From positions 124,001 to 188,000 of the forward strand of contig NZ_JBHTCO010000005.1 of the NCBI RefSeq assembly GCF_042665295.1: a DNA stretch of 64,000 nt, read 5' to 3'. Numbering within the stretch: the first letter of the stretch is position 1; every line of letters begins with the position of its first letter. A program made the translations under genes and the position numbers. The notes beneath the pieces were generated by a model. It did not search any database. It had not been told where the DNA came from and saw nothing but the letters and a program-made list of their open reading frames with translations. Of this stretch, positions 16,292 to 24,077 are shown in pieces. The DNA is from Scopulibacillus_A cellulosilyticus. Its GTDB lineage: Bacteria > Bacillota > Bacilli > Bacillales > Sporolactobacillaceae.

Positions 16292-17995
16292 ATGACTACA
16301 TATATGACAAGTGCTGAAGCTTTGATTAAATGTCTGGAAATTGAAAAAATCAATCATGTATTTTGTGTACCTGGGGAAAGCTATTTGCCGGTGCTGGATG
16401 GTCTTTTTGAACATCCAAGCATTGAACTGATTTCAGGACGCCATGAAGGCGGCGTGTCATTTATGGCTGAAGGATACGCTAAAGCAACCGGGAAACCGGG
16501 AATCGTATTTGCAACCCGCGGTGTCGGTGCCGGCAATTTATCGATCGGTGTCCATACAGCGTATCAAGATTCAACGCCAATGGTCGTCTTTTTAGGCCAA
16601 GTCCATAGTAAATTCAGAGGGCGTGAAGGTTTCCAGGAAGTCGACCTTGATCAGTTTTTTGCGCCGATTGCTAAATGGACTGTTGAAATTCGAGATGCCG
16701 AACGGACGCCTGAGCTTGTCCAAAGAGCCTTAAGGGTAGCCCAGTCCGGCAGACCCGGACCGGTTGTCGTTTCGTTGCCGGAAGATGTTTTAAAAGAAAA
16801 AGCGGATATGGTATTTGCCAAGAAATTTGAAAAATCACGCCCGCTTGCCGATCCGTCCTTGATTGAGAATTGCCTCTCTTTACTTGAAAAGGCAAAAAAA
16901 CCGGTGATTCTCGCAGGGGGAGGTATTAAATCTTCAGGTGCTGAAGCAGATTTAACCGCTTTTGCTGAAAAAATGGATTTACCCGTTTTATCGGCTTTCC
17001 GACGTCATGATGTCATCGCGAATCATAACGGACATTATGCCGGTCATTTAGGGTTAGGCGCCTTTAACTGCGTCCTTGAAACTGTTAAACAGGCAGACGT
17101 CATACTTGCAATAGGAACAAGACTCTCGGAAGTGACAACACAAGATTATTCAATCATTTCACCTCATCAGAAATTAATCCATATTGATATCAGCGACCAA
17201 ACAGTAGGCAGAAATTTCCCTGCGGAAATCGCTGTTGTTGCCGATGCTAAAATGGCTTTGCAGCAATTATTAGATAGTGCTCATGAGAAAGAATTGTCTC
17301 CAGAACAGACGACTTGGCGAAAAGATCGCCGTAATGCCTATGTACTGGCGTCTTCCCTATCGCCAGTATTAGAACAAGATCACGAAAATGGCTGCAATTT
17401 AAAAAACATCTTTCATATTATTCAGAAACTAATGCCTGAAAATACAATTATAACAAATGATGCCGGTAATTTTGCCGGTTGGCTGCATAGCTTTTACCAA
17501 TTTAAAGAGCCAAAAACATATATCGGTCCAACTTCGGGTGCAATGGGATACGGCATGCCGGCCGCACTCGGGGCAAAATTAGCTGACCCGGAAAGGCATG
17601 TCGTTTCGTTTTCCGGTGACGGCGGATTTATGATGACAATTCAAGAATTGGAAACGGCTGCAAGATACAACATTCCTATCATCGCCATTGTTTTTAACAA
17701 TGGTATGTATGGTACAATCCGGATGCATCAGGAAAAGAACTATCCGCACCGTGTTGTCGGTACTTCTCTTGGTCAGGTAAACTTTAATAAAATTGCTGAA
17801 GCAGTCAATATCGAAAGCTACCACATTAGTAACACAATTCAATTTGAAGATGTACTTAATCAACTGTTAAGCGGTCAAATCGAGCAGCCTGTTTTGATAG
17901 AAGTTTTGATGGATCCTGAACAAATCTCGGTTTCAGCGACGATTGATTCCATTAGAGAAAAAGCGCAAGCGAAAAACCAGTCAGCCAAAATATAA
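16292..17995 (+). CDS. thiamine diphosphate-dependent enzyme, proposed 2-oxoadipate decarboxylase
   Basis: 567-residue protein of the acetolactate synthase/pyruvate decarboxylase superfamily with three domains: N-terminal PYR (about 1-170), central Rossmann-like (190-320) and PP domain (370-550). The activating glutamate is in SGRHEGGVSFMAEGYAK. The Mg/ThDP motif begins GDGGFMMTIQELETAA and ends in FNNGMYG. No acetolactate synthase small-subunit gene is adjacent. It lies 15 nt after the aminotransferase in the lysine cluster, where the missing step between 2-oxoadipate and glutarate would be decarboxylation to glutarate semialdehyde. It would often be auto-annotated acetolactate synthase. Function is inference from context. 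Confidence 0.85.
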   Translation: MTTYMTSAEALIKCLEIEKINHVFCVPGESYLPVLDGLFEHPSIELISGRHEGGVSFMAEGYAKATGKPGIVFATRGVGAGNLSIGVHTAYQDSTPMVVFLGQVHSKFRGREGFQEVDLDQFFAPIAKWTVEIRDAERTPELVQRALRVAQSGRPGPVVVSLPEDVLKEKADMVFAKKFEKSRPLADPSLIENCLSLLEKAKKPVILAGGGIKSSGAEADLTAFAEKMDLPVLSAFRRHDVIANHNGHYAGHLGLGAFNCVLETVKQADVILAIGTRLSEVTTQDYSIISPHQKLIHIDISDQTVGRNFPAEIAVVADAKMALQQLLDSAHEKELSPEQTTWRKDRRNAYVLASSLSPVLEQDHENGCNLKNIFHIIQKLMPENTIITNDAGNFAGWLHSFYQFKEPKTYIGPTSGAMGYGMPAALGAKLADPERHVVSFSGDGGFMMTIQELETAARYNIPIIAIVFNNGMYGTIRMHQEKNYPHRVVGTSLGQVNFNKIAEAVNIESYHISNTIQFEDVLNQLLSGQIEQPVLIEVLMDPEQISVSATIDSIREKAQAKNQSAKI

Positions 17996-18091
17996 AATAA
18001 TGAACGTATAAAAGAGGATTTAACTTTTTAGTTATAGAAAAAAGATATATCAATATATGATGGAATAAAACAGCAATAGAGGAGGAAATAT

Positions 18092-18421
18092 ATGTCACAA
18101 ACTATGATGATCGCCGGCCATGCTAAGCTGCCCCGGGGTATGGCAGCAAGAGATGTATATGAGACATTGACCGTTACTGCTGAAATTGATCCGCATTTTG
18201 GTGTGATCATTGAGGCTTCTTGCACGTTAGCCACCGATCACGCTCAAAATTTTATTAATGACTTGTTAAAAGGTTATAGTCTCCGGGAAGGCTTGGATGC
18301 GATCCTTGATGTCATTAATAATGGCTATCATGGTAAAGCTAAAGACGCTTTAATGGCAGCCTGTAAGGATATGTATTATTATTACACGGAACTTAATAAA
18401 GAGAAATCTTTCGCAGAATAA
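18092..18421 (+). CDS. DUF3870 domain protein
   Basis: Cytosolic protein of 109 residues matching my recollection of the DUF3870 family: N-terminal beta-rich AGHAKLPRGMAARDVYETLTVTAE, a conserved cysteine in IIEASCTLATDHA, and a helical C-terminal half (LREGLDAILDVINNGYHGKAKDALMAA). AGGAGG site upstream. It ends the aminotransferase/ThDP operon before a strong terminator, so it is probably involved in the same pathway or its control. No biochemical role is known to me. Confidence 0.75.
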   Translation: MSQTMMIAGHAKLPRGMAARDVYETLTVTAEIDPHFGVIIEASCTLATDHAQNFINDLLKGYSLREGLDAILDVINNGYHGKAKDALMAACKDMYYYYTELNKEKSFAE

Positions 18422-18425
18422 TTTG

Positions 18426-18462
18426 AAAAAAGCTCTTATGCATATGCATAAGGGCTTTTTTT
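18426..18462 (+). terminator. terminator of aminotransferase/ThDP/DUF3870 operon
   Basis: AAAAAGCTCTTATGCAT and ATGCATAAGGGCTTTTTTT form a long stem with a T-run; it marks the right end of the lysine cluster. Confidence 0.85.
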
Positions 18463-18535
18463 ATAGGTTGATATCGTTCCTTTTAGCCCCGTTCATCAAT
18501 ATCTTATAGAAAGGGGTATAAATGGGGGGAGATTG

Positions 18536-19099
18536 ATGGTCAACCAATCGTTTCCGGAATTTACGACCAAACGTCTTAGATTTCGCCAGCTTAATAAAAA
18601 TGATATATATGATGTTTATAATTTATTTTCTGATTCAGATACAATGATGTTTGACGGCGGGCTAACCATGGGTAATATAGAAGAGGCAAAAACTTTTATC
18701 GAAACATTCTCATCAATGAATCAGCCGGCTATCCGGTGGGCAATTACATCAAAAAAAACTAATGAATTTTTTGGTACGGCCGGTTTCCATCATATTGATT
18801 ATTTTTCAAAGAAAGCGGAAATCGGAGGAGAGATACTGAAAAAATACTGGAGAAATGGCATTGGTAAAGAAAGCATACAAGCTCTCTTGACAGTCGGGTT
18901 TTATCCATTGCGCTTAAATAGAATTGAAGCGCTAATATCTCCTGAAAACAAAAAGGCACAAGGGTTAGTCAAACTTGTTCCTTTTAAAAAAGAAGGTTAT
19001 TTACGGCAATATCAACGGTGGGGTGATAAATTAGTTGATTTAGAAATATATAGTCTGCTAAAAAGTGAATGGATTGAGTTTAAGGCTTCACACCGCTAA
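18536..19099 (+). CDS. GNAT family N-acetyltransferase (RimJ/RimL-like)
   Basis: 187 residues. Begins with the RimJ-type FPEFTTKRLRFRQL, then FGTAGFHHID and the acetyl-CoA region EIGGEILKKYWRNGIGKE and VGFYPLRLNRIEA. ATG at 18536 has a GGGGGGAG site. Likely acetylates a protein N terminus or small amine; target unknown. Monocistronic by appearance. Confidence 0.85.
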   Translation: MVNQSFPEFTTKRLRFRQLNKNDIYDVYNLFSDSDTMMFDGGLTMGNIEEAKTFIETFSSMNQPAIRWAITSKKTNEFFGTAGFHHIDYFSKKAEIGGEILKKYWRNGIGKESIQALLTVGFYPLRLNRIEALISPENKKAQGLVKLVPFKKEGYLRQYQRWGDKLVDLEIYSLLKSEWIEFKASHR

Positions 19100-19175
19100 A
19101 TTTTCAAACATTTGTAATAATTTAATCAAAAATTGACCATACTGTTGTTATAAAATAAAAGTGGAAGGTGATAAT

Positions 19176-19295
19176 ATGAAAAAGAAAATATCTTTTAAAG
19201 ATCTCGTATCTAAAAATAAATCAGAAATTTTAAGAGATCATTCTGCCATTGAAAAAATTGAATTAAGAATTGAAAAAAAACGCTCAATTCGTTAA
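19176..19295 (+). CDS. FbpB-family small basic protein
   Basis: 39-residue basic peptide with ATG at 19176 and a GGAAGGTG site. Residues KKISFKDLVSKNKSEIL followed by IEKIELRIEKK match the FbpB family of Bacillus (SFKQLVxENKxELL..IEKKIEE). FbpB works with a small RNA in the iron-sparing response. A promoter-like TTGACC and TATAAA precede it. I see no strong Fur box, so iron regulation is assumed from the family only. Confidence 0.75.
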   Translation: MKKKISFKDLVSKNKSEILRDHSAIEKIELRIEKKRSIR

Positions 19296-19433
19296 AGCGA
19301 CGGTATCCCGTTGCTTTATTTATTTTAACTTTAAGAATGTCACTCGGCGGTTTGCTTTTCTTTTTTGAATACTTAATAATGTGTTAAAATAAATGATGGT
19401 TTGGCTTTAAATGATATTTAGGAGAAGAGAAGT

Positions 19434-19850
19434 ATGTATATTTCGGAAACAAAAATAACGGTAAGATATGCGGAAACCGATCAAATGGGTGTTGTCTACC
19501 ATGCAAACTATCTTGTCTGGCTTGAAGTTGGACGGACACAGCTTGTTGAAGAACTCGGTTTTCGTTATGCATCAATGGAAGAACAGGGCGTTTTATCACC
19601 AGTTGTTGATGCGCATTTAAGTTATCAGAAACCGGCAAAGTATGGCGAACAAGTAATAGTTAAAACATGGGTAGAAGCTTATGACGGGATTCGTGTCACA
19701 TATGGTTATGAAGTCGTCAACAGTCAGGGTGAATGCTGTGTTAAAGCAAATACCCAACATGTTTGTGTTAAAAAAGAAAGCTTCAGGCCGATTATATTGA
19801 AAAAACATTTCCCGGAATGGGATCAGGCCTATCGTCGAGCAATGGAGTAA
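19434..19850 (+). CDS. acyl-CoA thioesterase, YbgC/YneP-like (4HBT fold)
   Basis: 138-residue single hotdog-domain protein. The 4HBT signature YAETDQMGVVYHANYLVWLE at residues 12-31 contains the catalytic aspartate. Related to YneP of B. subtilis, which there lies close to citB. It is followed 13 nt later by a YneQ homologue, preserving the yneP-yneQ pair. Physiological acyl-CoA unknown. Confidence 0.88.
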   Translation: MYISETKITVRYAETDQMGVVYHANYLVWLEVGRTQLVEELGFRYASMEEQGVLSPVVDAHLSYQKPAKYGEQVIVKTWVEAYDGIRVTYGYEVVNSQGECCVKANTQHVCVKKESFRPIILKKHFPEWDQAYRRAME

Positions 19851-19863
19851 GGAAGTTATAGAT

Positions 19864-20178
19864 ATGGCTTTTGGTTTAAAAAGGCAGGAATTAAATGAAT
19901 GGAAAAGAAAAGTTTCAGACGGCGAAATTGCGTTCATTACTCATTACTGGTATGATCCCCGCTTCCCCGATTGCCAAACAGTTACTAAAGTTGGTTGTAT
20001 TAACCTCCAAAAGTTAACCGTTTGGGGTGAAAAGTATGGTCTGAAACCCGAATGGATTGATTTTAGAAAAGATTATCCACATTACGATTTATTAGGTGAG
20101 AAGCAGATTATTATTTTAAAACAGGAAGGATATACGGATCATATCAGGCGATTTCATTTAACGAAGGAATTTTGCTGA
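19864..20178 (+). CDS. YneQ-like conserved protein
   Basis: 104 residues, resembling YneQ of B. subtilis from the opening MAFGLKRQELNEWK and the central HYWYDPRFPDCQTVTKVGC. No catalytic motif recognised; rich in aromatic residues. Cotranscribed with the thioesterase. Function unknown. Confidence 0.75.
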   Translation: MAFGLKRQELNEWKRKVSDGEIAFITHYWYDPRFPDCQTVTKVGCINLQKLTVWGEKYGLKPEWIDFRKDYPHYDLLGEKQIIILKQEGYTDHIRRFHLTKEFC

Positions 20179-20299
20179 TTGGCAACTCTAAAAGACGGGA
20201 ACAGAGCAAGTTAAGTTAGCTTCCTCTAATCTTAAATAAGCTGCCAGGAAGCATGATTGTATTATTAAAAAGTTAACCTGTTTTGAAAAGTGCTTGGGG

Positions 20300-21100
20300 G
20301 TGGTCACTTTAAAACGGAAAATGATTTATATTACCGCCGCTGTTTTATTATGTATTGGTGTTGTTATGACTGTTGCTGCTTATCCTTTTAGAACAGAGCA
20401 AGTTCAAAAAGTCCAGCCTTCTCATAAAGACATTATTAAGAAGTCGCCTGTTCATATTGTAGGGATAGGAGATTCGCTGACAAAAGGCGTTGGTGATCCG
20501 AAAAATGGAGGTTATTTTGGAGATTTTACAAACCATCTGAAAACTTTAGATACTGTCTCTAAAGTGACTGTCAATAATTTTGGCATTACCGGTGATACAA
20601 CATCCGATCTGTTAAAAGTCCTGGATAGGGAAGATGTAAAAAAGCAAATAAAAAATGCCAATATCATTTGTTTAACAATAGGCGGTAACGATTTGGTAAA
20701 TGTTTTAAAATCTAATTTTTTAAATCTTAAACAAGGTGATTTTGTATCCGAACGCAATCAATTCCAAAAGAATTTTAACAATATTATCCAAAAAATTCGT
20801 CAAGAAAATACATCGGCAACCATTTATTATTTCGGCCTGTACAATCCTTTTCAAGATTATTTGGATAAAGATTTAAACAAAGAGTTTTTTGATATCCTTC
20901 ATGAGTGGAATAATGCAAGTCAACATATTTTAAGTATGTACAGCCATACTGTTTTTATTCCTACAGAAGATATATTTAAAGGAAAAACAAATGCATTGCT
21001 TTACAAAGATCATTTTCATCCTAATCCTAAAGGTTATCAGTTAATGACAAAGAGATTGCTGTCTTATTATGAAGCTTATAAAGTTAAGAATGCATCATAA
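20300..21100 (+). CDS. SGNH/GDSL-family lipase/esterase, YpmR-like, membrane-anchored or secreted
   Basis: An N-terminal hydrophobic segment at about residues 8-25 (signal peptide or anchor) is followed by an SGNH hydrolase domain. Block I GIGDSLTKG holds the catalytic Ser, block III is TIGGND, and block V DHFHPNPKG has the Asp-x-x-His. Similar in type to YpmR. The start is uncertain: GTG at 20300, TTG at 20294 or ATG at 20321, as the G-rich stretch at 20296-20303 overlaps the first two. Likely acts on an envelope ester; substrate unknown. Confidence 0.87.
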   Translation: MVTLKRKMIYITAAVLLCIGVVMTVAAYPFRTEQVQKVQPSHKDIIKKSPVHIVGIGDSLTKGVGDPKNGGYFGDFTNHLKTLDTVSKVTVNNFGITGDTTSDLLKVLDREDVKKQIKNANIICLTIGGNDLVNVLKSNFLNLKQGDFVSERNQFQKNFNNIIQKIRQENTSATIYYFGLYNPFQDYLDKDLNKEFFDILHEWNNASQHILSMYSHTVFIPTEDIFKGKTNALLYKDHFHPNPKGYQLMTKRLLSYYEAYKVKNAS

Positions 21101-21151
21101 TGATTCTTTTTTGGTCAATAATAAGATTAATCCTTTCTGGAAAGGAGTCTT

Positions 21152-21268
21152 ATGATGCAATTAAAAGATAAGAGATCACGCGGCGGGGGACAGCCGAGGC
21201 CGCTTAGCGGATCAAAGAAAGCTAAAAAAAGGCAGATGTCCCGACAAAATCATGGTGAAGGCAGCTAA
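21152..21268 (+). CDS. sspP: acid-soluble spore protein P-like
   Basis: 38-residue (or 37 from the ATG at 21155, better spaced after AAAGGAG at 21141-21147) basic peptide. GGGQPRPLSGSKKAKKR and RQNHGEG match the C-terminal GQPEPLSGSKKVKNR and RQKHN of SspP from B. subtilis; the N terminus is shorter. SspP genes lie near citB in Bacillus, as here in a wider sense. Expected to be expressed in the forespore. Confidence 0.75.
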   Translation: MMQLKDKRSRGGGQPRPLSGSKKAKKRQMSRQNHGEGS

Positions 21269-21271
21269 TTT

Positions 21272-21299
21272 AAACGGCCGTTTCGAACGGCCGTTTTTT
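21272..21299 (+). terminator. terminator after sspP-like gene
   Basis: AAACGGCCGTT and AACGGCCGTTTTTT form a perfect stem with a four-base loop and T-run. Confidence 0.9.
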
Positions 21300-21322
21300 A
21301 AATAATGATAAGTAAAAGAACA

Positions 21323-21352
21323 TTGCTTAACATGTTCTGAATATTTTATAAT
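21323..21352 (+). promoter_or_regulatory. sigma-A promoter of D-amino acid aminotransferase gene
   Basis: TTGCTT (21323-21328) and TATAAT (21347-21352), 18-nt spacer, about 50 nt upstream of the start codon. Confidence 0.6.
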
Positions 21353-21404
21353 GAAAGCATCTTGGGAAAGGATAATAAATGAGCAAGAATAAAGGGGATT
21401 TTTT

Positions 21405-22253
21405 ATGATTTTGTATAACGGCCAGTTTGTTGAAAGAGAAGAGGTCTCTATTGACATTGAAGACAGGGGCTATCAATTTGGAGACGGCGTATATGAAGTA
21501 ATCAGAGTATATCAAGGCCAATGTTTTGCTATGAAGGAACATCTTGACCGGCTGGAGAGAAGCTCGAAGGAAATCAAATTAGATTGCCCGATAAGCCGAA
21601 TGAAATTAGAAGATAATATTAATCAGTTAATTAAGAAAGACCGTTTAACTAATGGGATTGTGTATCTTCAAATAACAAGAGGTGCAGCAAAAAGAACCCA
21701 TCAATTCCCGGAACATGCCAAAAGCGTATTAACGGCTTATACCAGTGAAATGGAACGGCCATTAGCCAATCTTCAAAACGGGATTAATACAAAATTAGTT
21801 GACGATTTTAGATGGCTGCGCTGTGATATTAAAAGTCTTAACCTGCTCGGCAATGTTCTGGCAAAGCAAGAGGCGCAAGAAAATCAATGTTACGAAGCCA
21901 TTTTACATCGTCAAGGTACAGTGACAGAAGGCAGTTCATCAAATGTTTTTATTGTGAAAAATGGAAAACTCTACACTCATCCTGCCAATAATTTTATATT
22001 AAATGGTATTACGAGACAATACGTCCTCAGATTTGCGAAAGAAGAACATTTTGAAGTGATTGAAAACACTTTCTCAACAGAAGAATTACTTAAAGCTGAT
22101 GAAGTTTTTATTACAAGTACAACATCTGAAATTTCGCCTGTTGTTAAAATAGATGACCAAATAATTGGAGAGGGGCGGCCGGGAATTGTAACGGCGGCAT
22201 TGCAGAAAAAGTTTGAAGAGGAAATCAATAAATTAGTTTCCCATGTCTCTTAA
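21405..22253 (+). CDS. dat: D-alanine (D-amino acid) aminotransferase
   Basis: PLP fold type IV aminotransferase of 282 residues, the usual length. It supplies D-glutamate from D-alanine and 2-oxoglutarate. Motifs: NGQFVEREEVSIDIEDRGYQFGDGVYEVIR at the N terminus, catalytic lysine in CDIKSLNLLGNV (near residue 145), and the PLP phosphate loop around TEGSSSNVF and TSTTSEISPV. ATG start follows a GGGGA site. Confidence 0.93.
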   Translation: MILYNGQFVEREEVSIDIEDRGYQFGDGVYEVIRVYQGQCFAMKEHLDRLERSSKEIKLDCPISRMKLEDNINQLIKKDRLTNGIVYLQITRGAAKRTHQFPEHAKSVLTAYTSEMERPLANLQNGINTKLVDDFRWLRCDIKSLNLLGNVLAKQEAQENQCYEAILHRQGTVTEGSSSNVFIVKNGKLYTHPANNFILNGITRQYVLRFAKEEHFEVIENTFSTEELLKADEVFITSTTSEISPVVKIDDQIIGEGRPGIVTAALQKKFEEEINKLVSHVS

Positions 22254-22260
22254 ATAAGAT

Positions 22261-22294
22261 AACACCGACTATTTATTGGAGTCGGTGTTTTTTT
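22261..22294 (+). terminator. terminator of dat
   Basis: AACACCGACT and AGTCGGTGTT stem with T-run. Confidence 0.85.
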
Positions 22295-22334
22295 GTGCAA
22301 CTTGCCAACAAAAATGGCAGGGTTCGTTCCTTAT

Positions 22335-22637
22335 TCATGATGAAGTTTTACTATTATAATCAGTGCTGTTTGCTTGCATGAGTTGTTGCTGTGCTTGTTG
22401 CAGCTGCTGTTGTGCGTTTTCGATGAGCTGCTGCTCTTCAGGTGTTTGATTTGAACTTATACTTTGAGATAACGTTTGCTGGGCCTGCTGCATTGTTTGC
22501 TGGGTTTGTATCATAGCTTGATTATTTTCCATTGCTGTAGCCTGGTTAATTGATTCTAATGCATTTTGAAGAAGTTGTTGTGTTTCTTTTAAAGGTTTAA
22601 GTTTTGATTTAGCTTGTGTTTGATCTGATTGAGCCAT
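22335..22637 (-). CDS. glutamine-rich small protein of unknown function
   Basis: 100 residues from the ATG at 22637, placed 8 nt after GGAGG; five upstream in-frame codons excluded. About 28 of 100 residues are glutamine, arranged as QQ/QQQ runs spaced in a helical pattern (QQTMQQAQQ, QQQLQQAQQQ). No signal peptide or membrane segment. No family recognised. It could be a coiled-coil or spore-associated low-complexity protein; that is a guess. Confidence 0.65.
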   Translation of the reverse strand: MAQSDQTQAKSKLKPLKETQQLLQNALESINQATAMENNQAMIQTQQTMQQAQQTLSQSISSNQTPEEQQLIENAQQQLQQAQQQLMQANSTDYNSKTSS

Positions 22638-22814
22638 TTTACAATCCTCCAATCATTCCTATTTTGTACGAACGGCGATGATTTATGAATTAAATATTTT
22701 CATGCCGAGTTAACGGTAAACTATTTTTTCCATCCGCCCATTTGTTACCCTTTCGCATAATTTTCATTTTTTCATTTCAAACTAATAACAAATATGACTC
22801 GTGGAGGATGCTTT

Positions 22815-24038
22815 ATGGAAGAAGAAAAAAAAACACTTGACCTTTTATCGTTAGCTTCCATTCCGCTAATGATGACGCTAGGAAATTCAATGTTAATTCC
22901 AGTACTGCCTACAATAGAAAAGAAACTTGATGTTAGCGCCTTCCAAACAAGTCTAATTATTACTGTTTATTCCATTATGGCTATTATCTTTATTCCTATT
23001 GCGGGTTACTTATCAGATAGAATAGGCAGGAAAAAGGTCATTATTCCCAGTCTTATTCTTACAGGGATAGGAGGTGCCATCTCAGGATTAGCTCCTTTAT
23101 TTTTAAATCAACCTTATTGGATCATTTTAGTCGGCCGATTTTTGCAAGGGATTGGAGCTTCTGGTGCATTTCCGGTTGTTATTCCATTAGTCGGTGATAT
23201 GTTTGAAAAAGAAGAAGATATCAGCAGCGGGCTCGGTGTTATTGAAACATCAAATACTTTCGGTAAGGTTTTAAGCCCGATTGTTGGCGCATTACTGGCT
23301 GTCATAACGTGGTATACACCGTTTTTAACAATTCCTATTTTATGTTTAATTTCAATTCTTTTAGTTGCTTTTTTTGTCAAAGCGCCAAAATCGCAAGAAG
23401 AACCGCCGTCTTTCCAAAAATTTTTTCATGATACAAAAAAAACTCTAAAAGAAAACCTTAAATGGCTGATGGCTATTTTTGTTATTGGATGTATCGTCAT
23501 GTTTGTGTTATTCGGAACGCTTTTTTATTTATCCGAGTTACTGGAATCGACGTATCATATAAAATCTGTTCGAAAAGGTATCGTTATTGCTATCCCGCTG
23601 TTTGCACTATCTGCTGCTTCTTTAATCGCCGGTAAGAAAATTGGGCAGAATAAAATGTTAATGAAATGGTTAACTTTTATTGGCATGCTAATAGCTGCGA
23701 TTATGATGGTATGTCTTAGCTTCGAGCCAAATATCCGCCTTTTTTTATTGTTTTTATTTATTTCCGGGATTGGTATTGGCATTGTTTTACCTTGTCTGGA
23801 TGCTTTTATTACAGAGGGCATCCAAAAGGAAAATAGAGGAACTATAACAAGTTTATATAGCAGTATGCGCTTTATCGGAGTTGCTGCGGGACCGCCGATT
23901 TATGCTGTTATCATGGAAAACTCCGTTAAAATGATGTTTTTGATAGCTGCAGGGGTAACGGTTGTTGCGGTTATTATGATAATATTTTCCATAAAACCGA
24001 ACCAAGCATCTAATGAGGGTAATTTGAAAACAATATGA
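22815..24038 (+). CDS. MFS drug/siderophore exporter
   Basis: 407-residue, 12-helix permease starting at the ATG at 22815, with GGAGGA upstream. Motif A is visible as GYLSDRIGRKKV, and the DHA1 motif C region as GRFLQGIGASGAFPVVIPL. The second half begins near NLKWLMAIFVIGC. Resembles the Bacillus YmfD-type (bacillibactin) and multidrug exporters; substrate cannot be called. Followed closely by the gnd gene. Confidence 0.88.
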   Translation: MEEEKKTLDLLSLASIPLMMTLGNSMLIPVLPTIEKKLDVSAFQTSLIITVYSIMAIIFIPIAGYLSDRIGRKKVIIPSLILTGIGGAISGLAPLFLNQPYWIILVGRFLQGIGASGAFPVVIPLVGDMFEKEEDISSGLGVIETSNTFGKVLSPIVGALLAVITWYTPFLTIPILCLISILLVAFFVKAPKSQEEPPSFQKFFHDTKKTLKENLKWLMAIFVIGCIVMFVLFGTLFYLSELLESTYHIKSVRKGIVIAIPLFALSAASLIAGKKIGQNKMLMKWLTFIGMLIAAIMMVCLSFEPNIRLFLLFLFISGIGIGIVLPCLDAFITEGIQKENRGTITSLYSSMRFIGVAAGPPIYAVIMENSVKMMFLIAAGVTVVAVIMIIFSIKPNQASNEGNLKTI

Positions 24039-24077
24039 TACAATAAATGACGAGGATTTTTGAAAGGAGATCTTGAA

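Noticed and set aside
16292..17995. ThDP enzyme as acetolactate synthase (ilvB)
   Set aside because: No ilvN or ilvC neighbour and firmly placed among lysine-degradation genes. Not excluded biochemically, so listed as the main alternative.
11041..18500. T-box or lysine riboswitch controlling the lysine cluster
   Set aside because: No AGGGTGGNACCGCG motif and no lysine-riboswitch core was found in the intergenic regions.
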